This document shows positions 1 to 11,519 of a stretch of DNA of 64,000 nucleotides, one piece after another. The position numbers were made by a program, and so were the translations under genes. How positions within the stretch are numbered: position 1 is the stretch's first letter; the number at the start of each line of letters is the position of its first letter. The notes beneath the pieces are model-generated. The model did no database searches. It had not been told where the DNA came from and saw only the letters and a list, made by a program, of their open reading frames with translations. Origin of the DNA: Siphonodentalium dalli (Eukaryota > Mollusca > Scaphopoda > Gadilida > Siphonodentaliidae); NCBI GenBank assembly GCA_032622095.1, contig CP136068.1, positions 49,838,443 to 49,902,442 on the forward strand, in the 5' to 3' direction.

Positions 1-290
1 GTGGTAACTAAATATTTTTCACTATATAAATAATCGCATTAATGTTAATGATGACACATTCTTCACCTGTATAGATTTTTCGATTGAATGGTTTTGAAAA
101 TATTAACCATAACTTTAATTATATTTCCGCTATTTACAATGATCAGCTTAGAAGAAAATTAACCCACCCCATTCCATAGTCATACAGTATGCTATCCAAT
201 GTAATGAATCTATTATTTTCTTTCTGACCAATCTCATACCTCACCTCTAGTTATCTGAAAATTCTGCATTAAAACATTTTTGTCCCCCGA
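1..290. other. No gene seen
   Basis: AT-rich sequence with no reading frame or repeat I can support. Confidence 0.5.
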
Positions 291-1430
291 AAAAAATAAT
301 TTGGGGGACTATTAAAATAGCTGGTGTCCGTCCGGAAATGGTTTCCGGATGATGACTTTAGTTTCGGATATTAGATCAAAAGCAAATTTCATAGGTGAGT
401 TTATCAGACTAAAATAAAGGTCAAGTTCGAATATGGGTTTGCTCCGCCCATTTTTGTGAGAGTTATGGCCCTTTTTTGACTTAGAAAACCCCTGAAAGTT
501 GGTTTCCGGATGATAACTTTAGTAGAGTTAATCGGATTCAAACCAAATTTGGTATATTACTTTCTCCCAGCAAAACACAGGTCAGGTTCGAACTTGGGTT
601 CTGCTCGACCATTTTTGGCAGAGTTATGCCCCTTTTTCGACATAGAAAATTCAGTTTTTCTTCTGTTTTTTTGGTTTCCGGATGATAACTTGATTTTGGA
701 TTGATTATATGTAAAACTCGTTTTTTTGTGGATTACTTATATCAAAATACAGCTCAAGTTCGAATTTCGGTTTAATCCGATAATTTTTGCGAGAGTTATG
801 GACCTTTTTTGTCTGCCGACCCGACTTACATGTATAAAACCCCAAAAGTTGGTGTCCGGATGATAACTTTAGTAGAGTTAATCAGATTTAAACCAAATTT
901 GGTATGTGTCTTTCTCCCAGCAAAACACAGGTCAAGTTCGAATTCGGGTTCCGCCCGCCAATTTTCACCAGAGTTATGTCTCTTTTTTACTTAGAATTTT
1001 TGCCAATTTGAGGTTTCCAGATGATAACTTTAGTAAATGTGTACTGAATGAAATTAAATTTGGTATATGTAGGTTTACTAGCACAAAAGACAGATCAAAT
1101 TCGATTTCGTGTTCCGCCATGCCAATTTTTATGCGCAAACAACGGTCGTATCAAGCCGATGCTTAGAGGCGGACATGAGGTCTATCGACCTTTTATGCGA
1201 CTTGTTTTACTTAGAAAATTTCTCACTTTTTCGGTTTCCGGATGATATCTCAAGTTTGGATCCTTTAATTGCAAATACCGTTTTTATGTGGATCAGTCAT
1301 ATCACGATACAGGTCAAGTTCGAATTTGAGTTTGAACCGATGATTTTTCTCAGGGCTTTTCGACTTAGAAAATTCAATTTTTCTTGTAATTTTCTTCATT
1401 TTGTGCCAATTTGAGTTTATATTTTGAGTT
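291..1430. repeat. Diverged ~170-bp repeat units
   Basis: The phrase GGTTTCCGGATGATAACTT recurs, with changes, near 338, 500, 670, 852, 1012 and 1231, each time followed by a shared block ending in CTTTTTCGACTTAGAAAA-like sequence. About six degenerate units at ~170-bp spacing are visible. Two more units of the same family lie near 17515 and 17690. Short open frames here (60-100 codons) follow the repeat and are not genes. Confidence 0.75.
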
Positions 1431-2030
1431 TTAAGAGTTTTTTTAAGATTTGGTTATTTGTATGCATGTCAGTAATGAGACAATGCACAAGTGTCTTATC
1501 CATATAGTATACTTCTACAAAGCCTCCGCTCCAAATGAAGCCACCGGTTCGGGGGAAACTGTGGCCGAGCGGCCTTTTATATATCCAATCATTTTATATC
1601 CAGGTCTATATATCCCTCACTTGTATAGTTCTTCAGGTATTGATTGGTTTTTGAATGGGAAATATTAACCCATTGAATCCCATCTAAATGATCCCATGAA
1701 TTTTTAATATGCAGCTAACACAAAACATAATAATAAAAAATAACAATAATAAAAAAAAAACATAATATGTTATGTCTCACATGTAATAAGTAAATAAATG
1801 GAGTTGCTATGATGTTTATCTACTTAATGTCTTAACTATTTTGTCTTTAACTGCTATGGTACTTCTCTCTGACTATGGATTGAGCTTAATTACGGTAGCT
1901 TTATCACTCTATAAGACATATCTGTGTTGGAGTGACCTAATACATGTAGGTTGAAATCGAATGCCACATCCATGTTCCTATCGTGTTTATGTGAGCAAGG
2001 TGCCAAATAAGTCTGATTCCACTTGTGAAC
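1431..2030. other. No gene seen
   Basis: Low-complexity A-rich run near 1725-1760. No supported coding sequence. Confidence 0.45.
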
Positions 2031-2034
2031 TTAA

Positions 2035-2251
2035 TGAGGCCCCCACCCCTACCCCCCACGGAATACCACTTAACACAGAGGGTGGAATACGGAATACCAG
2101 TTAACAGCCATATGGAATACATAAGCATATATACGTACGAATACCGGTATTTTTTGAATACCGAATACCTCCTAACAGAGGGGCCGGAATACGGCGTACC
2201 TCATAACAGGGCATGGAATACGGCGTACGAAAAGGGGGGGTGGGGGCCTCC
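2035..2251. mobile_element. Short TIR element (MITE), TTAA-flanked
   Basis: The ends are inverted copies (GAGGCCCCCACCCCTACCCC at the left, matched by GGGGTGGGGGCCTCC at the right), and TTAA stands directly outside both (2031-2034 and 2252-2255). The interior repeats phrases such as GGAATAC and TTAACAGAGGG. The TTAA duplication suggests piggyBac-type mobilisation. There is no coding capacity. Confidence 0.6.
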
Positions 2252-2384
2252 TTAATAGTATGGTGTGAATTGTTGAAACTTTTGCACTCATGTAAGGATT
2301 TATAAAAATAGCTAATCGTTATCGCCAAGGTATGGGTTAAACATCTGCCGATCGTGATCGGCCTCTCATTGTAAACTAGCTAAG

Positions 2385-3832
2385 AGTATGTATGAAGAAA
2401 CAAGACTATGTGTAAAGACTAGTAAATGGGAGATAAACAAGGATTTTCCTTCACACATCGGAGTGAGACATGGTGATAACTTAAGTCCTACTCTTTTTTT
2501 AATTTTCATGAATGACCTTCCCACCATTTTCGATAATAATTGCGATCCGGTATTGGTGAAAAATACAAGACTGAGTTGCTTAATGTATGCAGATGATTTA
2601 GTCATATCAGAATCCAATGAAGGTCTGCAACATTGTCTAGATAAACTGGCCATTTACTGCTAGAAGTTAATTTTGATAAATCATAAGTGATGGTGTTTAA
2701 TAAAACTACAGAGTCCCCCAATGAGGATTTATTCAGTCTTAGTGGCAAACAATTGTAAAATGTACAGACATACACATATCTTGGGTTGGAATTCTCAGCC
2801 TCTGTTAAATTTCAATGCGCAAAACACTTCACAATAGAGCACTTCAAGCCTTTTTTAAAGTTCGTAAATGTTTCCTGGACCAACAGCCTGGTACAAAATC
2901 ATTGCATATATTTGATCACACTGTGAAACCAATACTTCTTTATGATGCAGAAATATGGGCCACATATTCATACAAAAGATTTGAAAATAGATTCACATAA
3001 GTATTTATATAACATATGTAAGAGTCAATTTATTGAAAAGATGAACATAAAAATGAGTAAATATGTACTAAAGTTTAGAAAGAATGCAAGCACTAGGGCA
3101 GTATTGGGAGAGTAAGGGAGATTCCCTATGTTTATAGAAGCATTGCTCATGATGGTGAAATACTGGGTTAGAGCTGCTTCATCTAAAGATCCGTTAATTA
3201 AGGATGCTCTATTTCTATCTTATGAACTATTTAGAAGAAAAAAAGACTGCTGGTATGGTAGTGTACATGCAATACTTAAATATCTCAAAATTAATCTAAG
3301 TACATTAGTTCACCTATCAAACAAAAATATCAAACATAAAATATTAGGGGGGCTTCAGCAGTGGAGAGTAGAGTTATATAATGATCGGCCAACAAAGAGA
3401 CATGGGAACAAACTAAGGACATACCGTCTCTTCAAGAACAATATCAGATTAGAACCCTATCTCATAAATCCACCCCACAAAGTAAACTGATTATTAACAA
3501 AATTCAGATTAAGTGCTCATGATTTAGAAATTGAAAGAGAAAGATATATTGGAGTAGACGAGAAAGATCGAATATGTAAAATTTGTAACTTATCACGTGG
3601 TGACGATATTCATTTTTTACTAGAAAGTACTGCTTTGAATTCTGAAGCTAGAAATAATTTTTTTAGGGAAATGGAAATACATTGCCCTAACATATCAGAT
3701 TTAGAAAATGATGCAAAATTTATATGGATTATGTCTGCGGAGGATGAAAATATCATACAACATCTAAAAGTCTATATTGAGCATCTACACCAAACCAGAA
3801 ATGAAATACTCAAAGAGGGTGACAATACTTGA
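2385..3832 (+). pseudogene. Decayed LINE reverse transcriptase
   Basis: This is a remnant of a non-LTR retrotransposon ORF2. The first piece (2388-2663) has the RT block GVRHGDNLSPTLFLIFMNDL and the catalytic YADDLVI. The next piece (2815-3000) has the thumb-like PILLYDAEIW motif. Further C-terminal pieces lie at 3128-3490 and 3635-3832. Stops and frameshifts separate the pieces, and the fingers region and endonuclease are missing, so it is 5'-truncated and dead. Its non-coding tail probably continues to ~4711, interrupted by another repeat. I could not decide the clade. Confidence 0.8.
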
Positions 3833-3904
3833 TTAATACTTAGCTAATACTATTACCATATTGTTTTATGTATGTAACATTACAATTCAATTCTATATAT
3901 GTAA

Positions 3905-4305
3905 TTATACCCCCCGCAACGAAGTTAGGGGTGGGTATACTGGAGTCAGCTTGTCCATCGTCCGTCGATACGTCCGTCCGTCCATGGACACAAACTTGTC
4001 CGAAGTTTTTCTCAGTCGTTTTTTTTATCAATTTCCTTGAAACTTGGCACAGACATCAACCACCATGGGAACCTGTGCACCTGCGATTATGACATCTGTC
4101 AGACCTTTTTTGTTTGAGTTATCCCCCTTTTTCGACTTTTTATTCCTACATTTTTAGGTCAATTTTTAAAAAATGTGGCACACCTGCAATGGGAACTGTT
4201 ATTTTATTATTTTAACTAAATGTTTACTGACATGTGAAACATCTTAGTATTTTAAAAACAGGGGGGTATCCGTAGTCCCATTGGGACAGTCACACCTCTA
4301 GTTAA
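3905..4305. repeat. Interspersed repeat inserted in LINE tail
   Basis: The block begins TACCCCCCGCAACGAAGTTAG and ends GGGGGGTATCCGTAGTCCCA..CCTCTAGTT, with GTCCGTCC runs inside. It interrupts AT-rich sequence that looks like the 3' part of the LINE. There is no real coding frame. Confidence 0.55.
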
Positions 4306-4711
4306 CATTACATTCTGTTCTGAAACCATTAGCACAGTTGTATTGAGCTCCCCAGTTATCTTGCACTTTCAGATAAGGTCCCCTTTATATATTCAACATG
4401 CAGTTACTACATTTTGCAGTACATCTCATCCATCAGTATATTACCTTGACTGTTTGTTCTAATTCTCACCCACATCTTGACTTAAAAGTAGCTTATAATA
4501 GTTTGATTGTGGAATACAAAGGTCCTTACCTTAACCACAAGAAGACCGGGCAAATATTTAACCTTTCATTTCCTTATTTGACCAATCAACCCAATCATAT
4601 TTTGTCTTATGTTATTAATTTATTTGTTTATCGTTATTATGTATGATTACTCTGCTATAAAAGGCGTTATGATTAACACATTAAACTATTCTATTCTATT
4701 CTATTATATTA
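4306..4711 (+). repeat. Probable LINE 3' end with (ATTCT)n tail
   Basis: The LINE-derived sequence seems to resume here and ends in a short ATTCT microsatellite (about 4685-4711), a common kind of LINE 3' terminus. Assignment to the element at 2385 is by position and orientation only. Confidence 0.45.
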
Positions 4712-4889
4712 TATTTGCGGACATGGTTGATCGATCATTATCTGTAGAATAAAAAAAACAGCTACATGCGCTGTCAGATTAAAGTGAACAATGAAATGAG
4801 AATTTGTGAAGCCAAAACATTTGAAGCAATACTGACTCATACTGAGTCTGTGCCTTCATAAATCTGATAGATATATATACGCCAGTACC

Positions 4890-5232
4890 GCTGATGGGGT
4901 CATTGTCACACAAGGCATCGATCACATTCGTAGCCAGCTTTTTAAATCGATCTCAAATGTAGCCGGCTTTTCTATGGCGATCACATTTGTAGCCAGCTTT
5001 TCATATTCATGCGAGCCTCAATGAACAAGATTAGGTTAATCTCATTTTAGTCAGTTCTGGAACATGACATCCACATTTATTCACGAACGCGATGACGTCA
5101 TATTTCGCACCATATAAAGCATGGAATTAGAAAAGCTGGCTACGAATGCGATCGCTGGTGAAAAGCTGGCTACATTTGTGATTGATTTAAAAAGCTGGCT
5201 ATGAATGTGACAATGACCCCATTGGCACCAGT
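4890..5232. mobile_element. Inverted-repeat MITE with AGCCAGCTTTT subrepeats
   Basis: The ends TGGGGTCATTGTCACA and TGTGACAATGACCCCA are exact inverted copies. Inside each arm the phrase GTAGCCAGCTTTT (or its complement) recurs about three times. The centre holds a CRE-like GATGACGTCA. No ORF. Confidence 0.7.
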
Positions 5233-5639
5233 ACCAGTAATCGTATGGTCACAGATACAATTTCAGAGGATGTGCATTTGCTGTTCCAATATAATGGGAG
5301 ATCCATTCTGTATCAATAACACACTAATAGTAAACTAATTTAGACGTCATCTAATTCAAATTTTTATGTGCTATATCATATGTCTAATAATTGTCTATTT
5401 TGTCCAATGGAAGCAAAGGGATATTTTATGGATAACTACCAGAACTTCACGCCACAGTAAAAGTTCATACTGTAGCTGAAAGTGTTGTCTTGGTAGGTTT
5501 TTCAAAAATGATCTACGCCTGCGCTATTCCGCACACAATTTGTTTAACTGTAAATATGTTTATTCCTTGAGGTTCCATTCTCATTGTTCATATATGTATT
5601 GTTTTCAAATGTGCAATCTGATTTATCGCCCCTAAATTA

Positions 5640-6010
5640 GTATTGCTTCGGGGGTAAAAAATATTATATTTGAGTCGAGGAACCCACCCAGCAAAGCCCA
5701 AAGTTATCAGATTTCGAGTTATAAAATCTGTTATTTTTCACCACCTGGAATTTTTGGCGGCCTGGCAAACATTCGTCAAATGCCGACAAACATACTCTCG
5801 ATACCAAATTGCGTTGAACAAAATGTTGATTTTATATATAACACTTTTTTGGGCAATTTTATACTAGAGTTGACACTAGTGGATAGTTAGCATTATTTTT
5901 TGGCAATTAATCGATAATGATAACTGAAGCGGCATTTCAAGAAATGTTGTTGTTGTTGGAATCTGATTATATGGGGACCATCAAATTGGATTGTGTTCCT
6001 TTTATGTACT
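5640..6010. mobile_element. Partial copy of TTAA MITE family A
   Basis: It shares the core of the family seen complete at 18979-19457: CTTCGGGGGTAAAAAATAT, GAGTCGAGGAACCCACC and GTTGTTGTTGGAATCTGAT. The outer ends are degraded. Confidence 0.65.
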
Positions 6011-6200
6011 CAAAAATGTGTATCAATGAACATATCAAAGGGAACTTTTAAATAAAATGTGCGTCGAAAGGACGGTTATCTCAAAGGTTATGGCATTTCC
6101 AGGAGTGATAACTCTTAAAAAACATTCGAAGAAAATACTTTTCTCCATACCATAGACGAAGAAAGCACCCTGGAACATGACAAAAGTGTGAAATCATAGC

Positions 6201-6857
6201 AGGCCTCAAAATATGGTGCTGGACATTTGCAGAATGAGGTCCCCAGAAGGTGAATTTAGTGATGTTGCTGCACATAGCCAATTAATTTCATTCTCTGCGG
6301 ACCTCATTCTGTATGGCCTCATCTGCTATGGGAGACCTGGACACAGATTTAAGTTCGAAGATGGTGATATGCATCTAGTGGGTACTTTGATTTATATGCA
6401 TTGTGTCGTCTGCCAATTTGAGGATATAGTTTAGAAACTGAGAAAGTAATTTTCTAAAGATTCTAAAGAAACTAAAAATCTTGGGATAATAAAGATATCT
6501 TCTAGATAAGATGAGGCCTAAGCAGAATGAGGTTCACAGAGGGTGAACTTACAGTAATGCCCAAAGTAATTGACCACTTAACCACAGCAGAATTATGGGT
6601 AATTTTTCAGGATTTAGTCGGAAATATGGCTTGTTGCCATTCATCGGAAAGCTGTCGTCAATAGCTTTCCGATGAATGGCAACAAGCCATATTTCCGACT
6701 AAATCCTGAAAAATTACCCATAATTCTGCTGTGGTTAAGTGGTCAATTACTTTGTGCATTACTGTAGTGATGCTTGCCCGTGGTGTAGCCTAATTAAATT
6801 CACCCTCTGGGGACCTCATTCTGCAAATGTCCAGCACCATATTTTGAGGCCTGAAGT
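6201..6857. mobile_element. Hairpin MITE family B, long form
   Basis: The outer inverted repeats (CAGGCCTCAAAATATGGTGC at the left, its complement at the right) run into the family core CATTTGCAGAATGAGGTCCC/CAGAGGGTGAATTTAGTG. A second MITE (6552-6764) sits inside the right-hand core. Confidence 0.75.
6552..6764. mobile_element. Near-perfect palindromic Tc1/mariner-type MITE
   Basis: Two arms of about 105 bp are nearly exact inverted copies, starting CAGTAATGC and ending GCATTACTG, with TA directly outside both ends (6550-6551, 6765-6766). It interrupts the family-B phrase GGGTGAATTTAGTGATGC exactly at TA, so the target duplication can be read from the host repeat. A shorter relative lies at 48744-48882. 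Confidence 0.85.
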
Positions 6858-6898
6858 TATTATCAAATTGAAGATTATGAGTCGTGTGTTCTCTAACC

Positions 6899-7352
6899 AA
6901 GCCTTGAAATAGTGTCTGTCATTTGCAGAATGAGGTCCCCCAGAGGGTGAATTTAGTGATGCTATCCCTCACAGTGGGCTAACATACAAAATTCACCCTC
7001 TGGGAACCTCATTCTGCTTACAACTGATATGGGGGACCTAGGATCATATTCAGATTGAGGTTCCCCAGTTAAAGTTGGTGCATAATGACCACCCATTAGT
7101 CACCTCGATTATGCATTTTATATTCAGCAAATTAAGAATTATAGAATTTAACTGAACAGAAGGTAAACACAAAAGTAACTTAAGAACAATGTTAATTTGA
7201 GACTATAGGTACTTCCCAGAAGATGAGGCCAAAGCAGAATGAGGTCCACAGATAGTGAATTTGGTGATACCAGCCCACTGGGTAGCATCAATAAATTTAC
7301 CCTCTGGAGACCTCATTCTGCTAATGACAGACATACTATTTCAAAGCTTGTT
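6899..7352. mobile_element. Hairpin MITE family B copy
   Basis: The outer ends are CAAGCCTTGAAATAGTGTCT and an inverted copy (TACTATTTCAAAGCTTG). Each end carries a GAATGAGGTCCCC..GGGGACCTCATTC hairpin. The unpaired centre (~7030-7220) is shared with the copy at 13158-13602. Confidence 0.7.
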
Positions 7353-7467
7353 TCGATTGCAGGTTACCAAGAACGAGCACCAAGAACATAGCAGTTTCAT
7401 GTCCAATCTATTTAATACATGACATAATTTAATCTAGGATTATCAATCTTAGCACATGTAGTCATGG

Positions 7468-7913
7468 GAAGCCAAATTGACATTTAATAAATAATTGAGC
7501 TTAAGCGCAATAAGGAATCTCTAATTGCACTAAAGCGGAATAAGAATATTCGTTATTGCACTTAAGCACAATTAGATATTCCTTTATACGCAATAAGATA
7601 TTCCTTATTGCGTTAAGTGCCATAAGATCTTCTCTTATTGTACTTAAGCCCAATTAGATCTTCCTTGTTGCATTTAAGCGCAATTAGGGATTCCTACCTA
7701 ATTGGCTTAAGCACAATAAGGGAAGATCTAATTGAGCTTAAGCACAATAAGAGAACATCTTACTGTGCTTAAGCGCAATAATGAATATCTAATTACACTT
7801 AAGCGCAATAAGGAATTTTTTTATTGCTCTTAAGCTGTCTTAAGTGCAATATTGCGATTAAGCCTTAGCGCAAATAAGGAAGATTTATTAAATGCCAAAT
7901 TGTCTTCCCATAA
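7468..7913. mobile_element. Foldback element of short palindromes, copy 1
   Basis: It is bounded by GGGAAGCCAAATTGACATTT and an inverted counterpart (AAATGCCAAATTGTCTTCCC). Between them, CTTAAGCGCAATAAGGAAT and its complement alternate many times, so any segment can pair with many others. The same organisation occurs at 45489-46455. Confidence 0.75.
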
Positions 7914-8102
7914 GTAGTTAGTAGAGGATAATAACTGGCTGCAAAAAATAACAAATCTTGAGGCTGCCTTAAAAGTCTGGGCAGGTTGGGATCAAAACCC
8001 AGCAATTATTTTATGTTGCCTTGGGAACTGAATGAAAGTGTCCTATCATGATTGAGAGGTTAATTATCAACTTCTTTAATAATACATCATATTATTTTTC
8101 AG

Positions 8103-8238
8103 GTACTTTCATCTTTATTGAGTGAGAAGACATATCGAGCACTTGCGATACAGAGATCCTGCATTGCCCCTACATGCCTATCAGCATATGATGATGGCAC
8201 AGAAAACCATTTGACCCAATGGTTGATAGCGAAACAAC
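8103..8238 (+). other. Probable 5' UTR of F-box gene
   Basis: A pyrimidine-rich tract ending TTATTTTTCAG at 8102 looks like a 3' splice site. The segment after it leads into the F-box start codon, so the coding exon probably begins at 8103 with an upstream non-coding exon not identified. Confidence 0.45.
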
Positions 8239-10392
8239 ATGTCAGAGGATGGCAACCTGATGAACATCATTCACCTTCCACAGCCTACATTGCTGCACGT
8301 TTTCTCATATCTTAAAATCAGCGACCTGATTTGCCGTGTACGAAGAACATGCAAATTTTTCCACAGTCTGAGTTGTGATTTCACTTTATGGCGTCACATC
8401 AACTTGGACGAAGATGGATTCATCACCAAACTTATTGACAAATCTTTTCTTCAATTGCTGACAGGCGTCAACGACTCTGTTGAAAAGTTGATTTTTGGAG
8501 AGAAAAATAACCACCTGTTAACAGAAAAATCGCTCATTCATGTTGACATCTACTGTAAAAATTTGAAAAGCATTCAGATATCAAACTTTCTGGAGATTAA
8601 ATCCGCCATTGGTGAAATAGTTAAAAAGTATCCAAATTTGGAAGGATTTGAATTCTCAACGGTGTATGATAGCTCCATTCTTGAACATGTTTCCAAGCTT
8701 TCGAATCTCAGATCTCTATCAATGTACATTGCACCAACACTGAATACGCTTGTGACGAACAACTATCTGAGGGATTTTTTCATTTGTTTCAGTCTGCTGA
8801 GCAGATTGGTCTTGCGATGTGAGGATATGTCTGATAGTACCATGACTATAATATTACGACACTGTCCTAAAATAGAACATCTGAATATATCAAGTTGTAA
8901 TAATATAACTTGGCAGGGATTCATTGATCTGAACAAATCCATTCATAACTTATGTTCCGTCGATTTATCTTATACCCTTATTAATGACAGAGGCTTAAAG
9001 ACTATAGCGCTTCAATCGCCAAAACTTGAGAAAATTATCATCAAAGAATGTATTAATATCACCGATATTGGAATTGGACATGTTGCTGACAACTGTAAAC
9101 TTTTAAAATCACTTTGTGTAAACACTGAAAAATATAAAAGTGGATGCAATATTACCGACGGAGGGCTTCTGCTTCTTGGTAGTGGATGTAAAAATATTCA
9201 GAGCATATATGTGAATCACTGTCCAAGCATTAGTAATGTCGGAGTTGAAGCCATTGCTGAGAACAGTTGTCATTTACGTGAGTTAGGAATAGCCGGATGT
9301 ATTTCGCTCTCGGATGGCGCGCTGTTGAAGTTGGCTGTGAATTGTAGGGAGATACAAGTGCTTGACTTGTCTGAATGTGTTCAAGTGACAAGATGTGGAA
9401 TAAACAACTTAATTGTTAATTGCAGATGGTTGAAAGAACTCAACTTGGAGACTTGTCACTATTTGGCGAAGTTAAACTTTGATAGAATATTTTGTGAAGG
9501 CAGCGAACCAGACAACCTGCAGGTAGCTAGGACACCGCCCACTCCAGATTCCCCAGGGTTCCATGATACATACAAATATCAGATTACAGAACCCAAAAAT
9601 GTCATAAGCGATGAAGAGTTAGCAAAAATATTTTCTGAGATATCAACTACAGCTCCGACGGCTGAATCAGACTTTGATTCAACAGAATCTAAAAATAGAG
9701 CAGCAACTGCCGCGGCCGTAGATTTGCCCGATATTCAGTTGAGTTGTGATGACGGAATGGTTGAGTCCAGCAGGGAAGAAACAATATCCGATCAACCAGA
9801 TAGAGATGATCAACCAGGTGAGATTCCATCGCGAGATCTTCAGTTGATGGATGTTTACAGAAAGTGCCTGTCGCTATGGAAACACTCTCACATTACAACG
9901 TTGTATTTAAGCTTCTGTTCGAAAATTGCGAATGACTCCGTTAAGCAAATCTCAATGCATTGTCCAGACTTGCGAGAAATTTCTCTTCGCGGTTGTTATC
10001 TTATATCTGATGCAGCAGTTGAAGTGCTTGTCGAATCTTGTCAGTTTCTTCAAGTACTTGACCTTTCTGGGGGAAATTCATTACAGTCAAGCAAACTCAC
10101 GAATCGGTCCTTAAAAGCAATAGCCAACTCCTGTAAGACTCTCCAGAAGCTGATTATATGCAAAAACAATTTCATCACTGCAGAAGGTATACAGGATGTG
10201 TGTGTGAGCTGTGAATTTTTGAACAAATTTTTACTCTCAGTTGGGCGGCCTTCACTAATGACTGTTGAGATTCTCATGGGCATGTTGAAAAAAATGCCAG
10301 ATAAATGTGTAAAAATTCTCACTCCACTCATAACAGCGCAGTCAACAGGATGTCAGAACATTGAGATGGTGTTTTATCCACAAAGACCGTGA
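8239..10392 (+). CDS. F-box and leucine-rich-repeat protein (FBXL type)
   Basis: This is a 717-aa host protein, probably the substrate receptor of an SCF ubiquitin ligase. Residues ~9-55 form an F-box (LPQPTLLHVFSYLKISDLI...WRHINL) that would bind Skp1. Cysteine-containing LRRs (LEHLNIS-C, LKELNLETCHY, LREISLRGCY types) fill ~85-410 and again ~530-700. The two LRR blocks are split by a ~110-residue acidic, Ser/Thr-rich linker with TPPTPDSP, a likely phosphorylation site for proline-directed kinases. The coding region is one uninterrupted exon. An AATAAA follows at 10546. The start is the first ATG leading directly into the F-box. The family is clear; I cannot assign the orthologue. A spliced mRNA with further coding exons upstream is possible but not needed. 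Confidence 0.88.
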   Translation: MSEDGNLMNIIHLPQPTLLHVFSYLKISDLICRVRRTCKFFHSLSCDFTLWRHINLDEDGFITKLIDKSFLQLLTGVNDSVEKLIFGEKNNHLLTEKSLIHVDIYCKNLKSIQISNFLEIKSAIGEIVKKYPNLEGFEFSTVYDSSILEHVSKLSNLRSLSMYIAPTLNTLVTNNYLRDFFICFSLLSRLVLRCEDMSDSTMTIILRHCPKIEHLNISSCNNITWQGFIDLNKSIHNLCSVDLSYTLINDRGLKTIALQSPKLEKIIIKECINITDIGIGHVADNCKLLKSLCVNTEKYKSGCNITDGGLLLLGSGCKNIQSIYVNHCPSISNVGVEAIAENSCHLRELGIAGCISLSDGALLKLAVNCREIQVLDLSECVQVTRCGINNLIVNCRWLKELNLETCHYLAKLNFDRIFCEGSEPDNLQVARTPPTPDSPGFHDTYKYQITEPKNVISDEELAKIFSEISTTAPTAESDFDSTESKNRAATAAAVDLPDIQLSCDDGMVESSREETISDQPDRDDQPGEIPSRDLQLMDVYRKCLSLWKHSHITTLYLSFCSKIANDSVKQISMHCPDLREISLRGCYLISDAAVEVLVESCQFLQVLDLSGGNSLQSSKLTNRSLKAIANSCKTLQKLIICKNNFITAEGIQDVCVSCEFLNKFLLSVGRPSLMTVEILMGMLKKMPDKCVKILTPLITAQSTGCQNIEMVFYPQRP

Positions 10393-10468
10393 ACAGTCAC
10401 GAAAAACGATCCACAAAGACCGTGAACAGTCATGAGAAATGGTTTCTGAGTGGCCTAAGTATTAATAA

Positions 10469-10832
10469 TAGTGTATCTCTTTTGGGCCACAATTACATCA
10501 TTTTTATAAAACACAATTTCAAGACAACAACTGGCTTTTTGTGTGAATAAAGTACAGATAAAACTGAAGATTAGTCATATTATTTGTCTATAAAGGCATA
10601 ATAAAGAGGTTTATTTCTATTTCTAATGCAGCTGACCGTATTTCACAGTGTAATCTCCTAGTTGAAATGATATCTACCCAGATAAGATTGATGATGCTAA
10701 CACAATAGAGTTTTGCCCGAACTTTTTTGCAAGACATCTTTTTAAAATAGCCCCTAAAACTGTCCCCAGAAAGTTTAGACATTATAATTACATGTATTTA
10801 TTGATAGAAGCTTTTCCGGGCAGGTATTCTCG
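10469..10832 (+). repeat. 3'-end repeat shared with the 48-63 kb gene
   Basis: The sequence from ATAGTGTATCTC through TTGATAGAAGCTTTTCC aligns with 63606-63990 downstream of an unrelated gene. It includes GTGAATAAAGTACAGATAA at one site and GTGAATAAAATACAGATAA at the other. In both places it begins shortly after the stop codon and supplies the poly(A) signal. Confidence 0.7.
10546..10551 (+). promoter_or_regulatory. Polyadenylation signal AATAAA of the F-box gene
   Basis: Canonical hexamer about 155 bp after the stop codon, inside the shared 3' repeat. Confidence 0.6.
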
Positions 10833-10847
10833 ATTGATATACATGTT

Positions 10848-11012
10848 ATCGCTGCAGTGAATTGATCTGGGGCGAAGTATCACGTCGAGTTGAAGAGGTC
10901 AGATCGCTGGATCAAATGAGCCGCCGCAGGCGTCGAGTTTGATCCAGCGATCTGACCTCTTCAACGAGACGTGATGCGAAGCCCAAATCAATTCACTGCA
11001 GCGATAACAGGT
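10848..11012. repeat. Long palindrome (hairpin, ~70-bp arms)
   Basis: TGTTATCGCTGCAGTGAATT at the left pairs with AATTCACTGCAGCGATAACA at the right. The arms continue inward through CAGATCGCTGGATCAAA and its complement. Probably a non-autonomous element; no ORF. Confidence 0.75.
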
Positions 11013-11309
11013 TTATTATATGACATGCTTTTTATTTAGAAAGCACAATTTCTCTCATTAATTATGAAATGAAACCAATTGCACACGCTCGCTAGTATAA
11101 AAAATAAAGAAAGAACTGTCCTGCTTTTTCCGGTCATGCGCAGTATGCGAGATAGAGAAGGGTGGTATGACATCGGATCAAACTGTAGCTGATCCGATGG
11201 TCGGGAAATGATCACTTTACTATAGTGGTATTGGGGAACGAAAAACGATAGTCATATAATAAATATATTATTGTATTTAACTTGCTAGGAAGAGATACAC
11301 TATCTTTAA

Positions 11310-11515
11310 CCCTTTCAGTGCCAAGTCTGATTTTTGTATCAACCCATATTTCCTCGATCATTTTTCAAATTTATTGATTATAGGAATGTGATACATTGAT
11401 GGAAAGAGCTCTTGGAGCTCTTTCCATCAATGTATCACATTATTATAATCAATAAATTTGAAAAATGATCAAGGAAATATGGGTTGACACAAAATCGGAC
11501 TTGGCACTGAAAGGG
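11310..11515. mobile_element. Palindromic MITE with TTAA duplication
   Basis: The arms, ~100 bp, begin CCCTTTCAGTGCCAAGTC and end with its near-complement. They meet at AGAGCTCTTGGAGCTCT. TTAA flanks both ends (11306-11309, 11516-11519). Confidence 0.75.
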
Positions 11516-11519
11516 TTAA

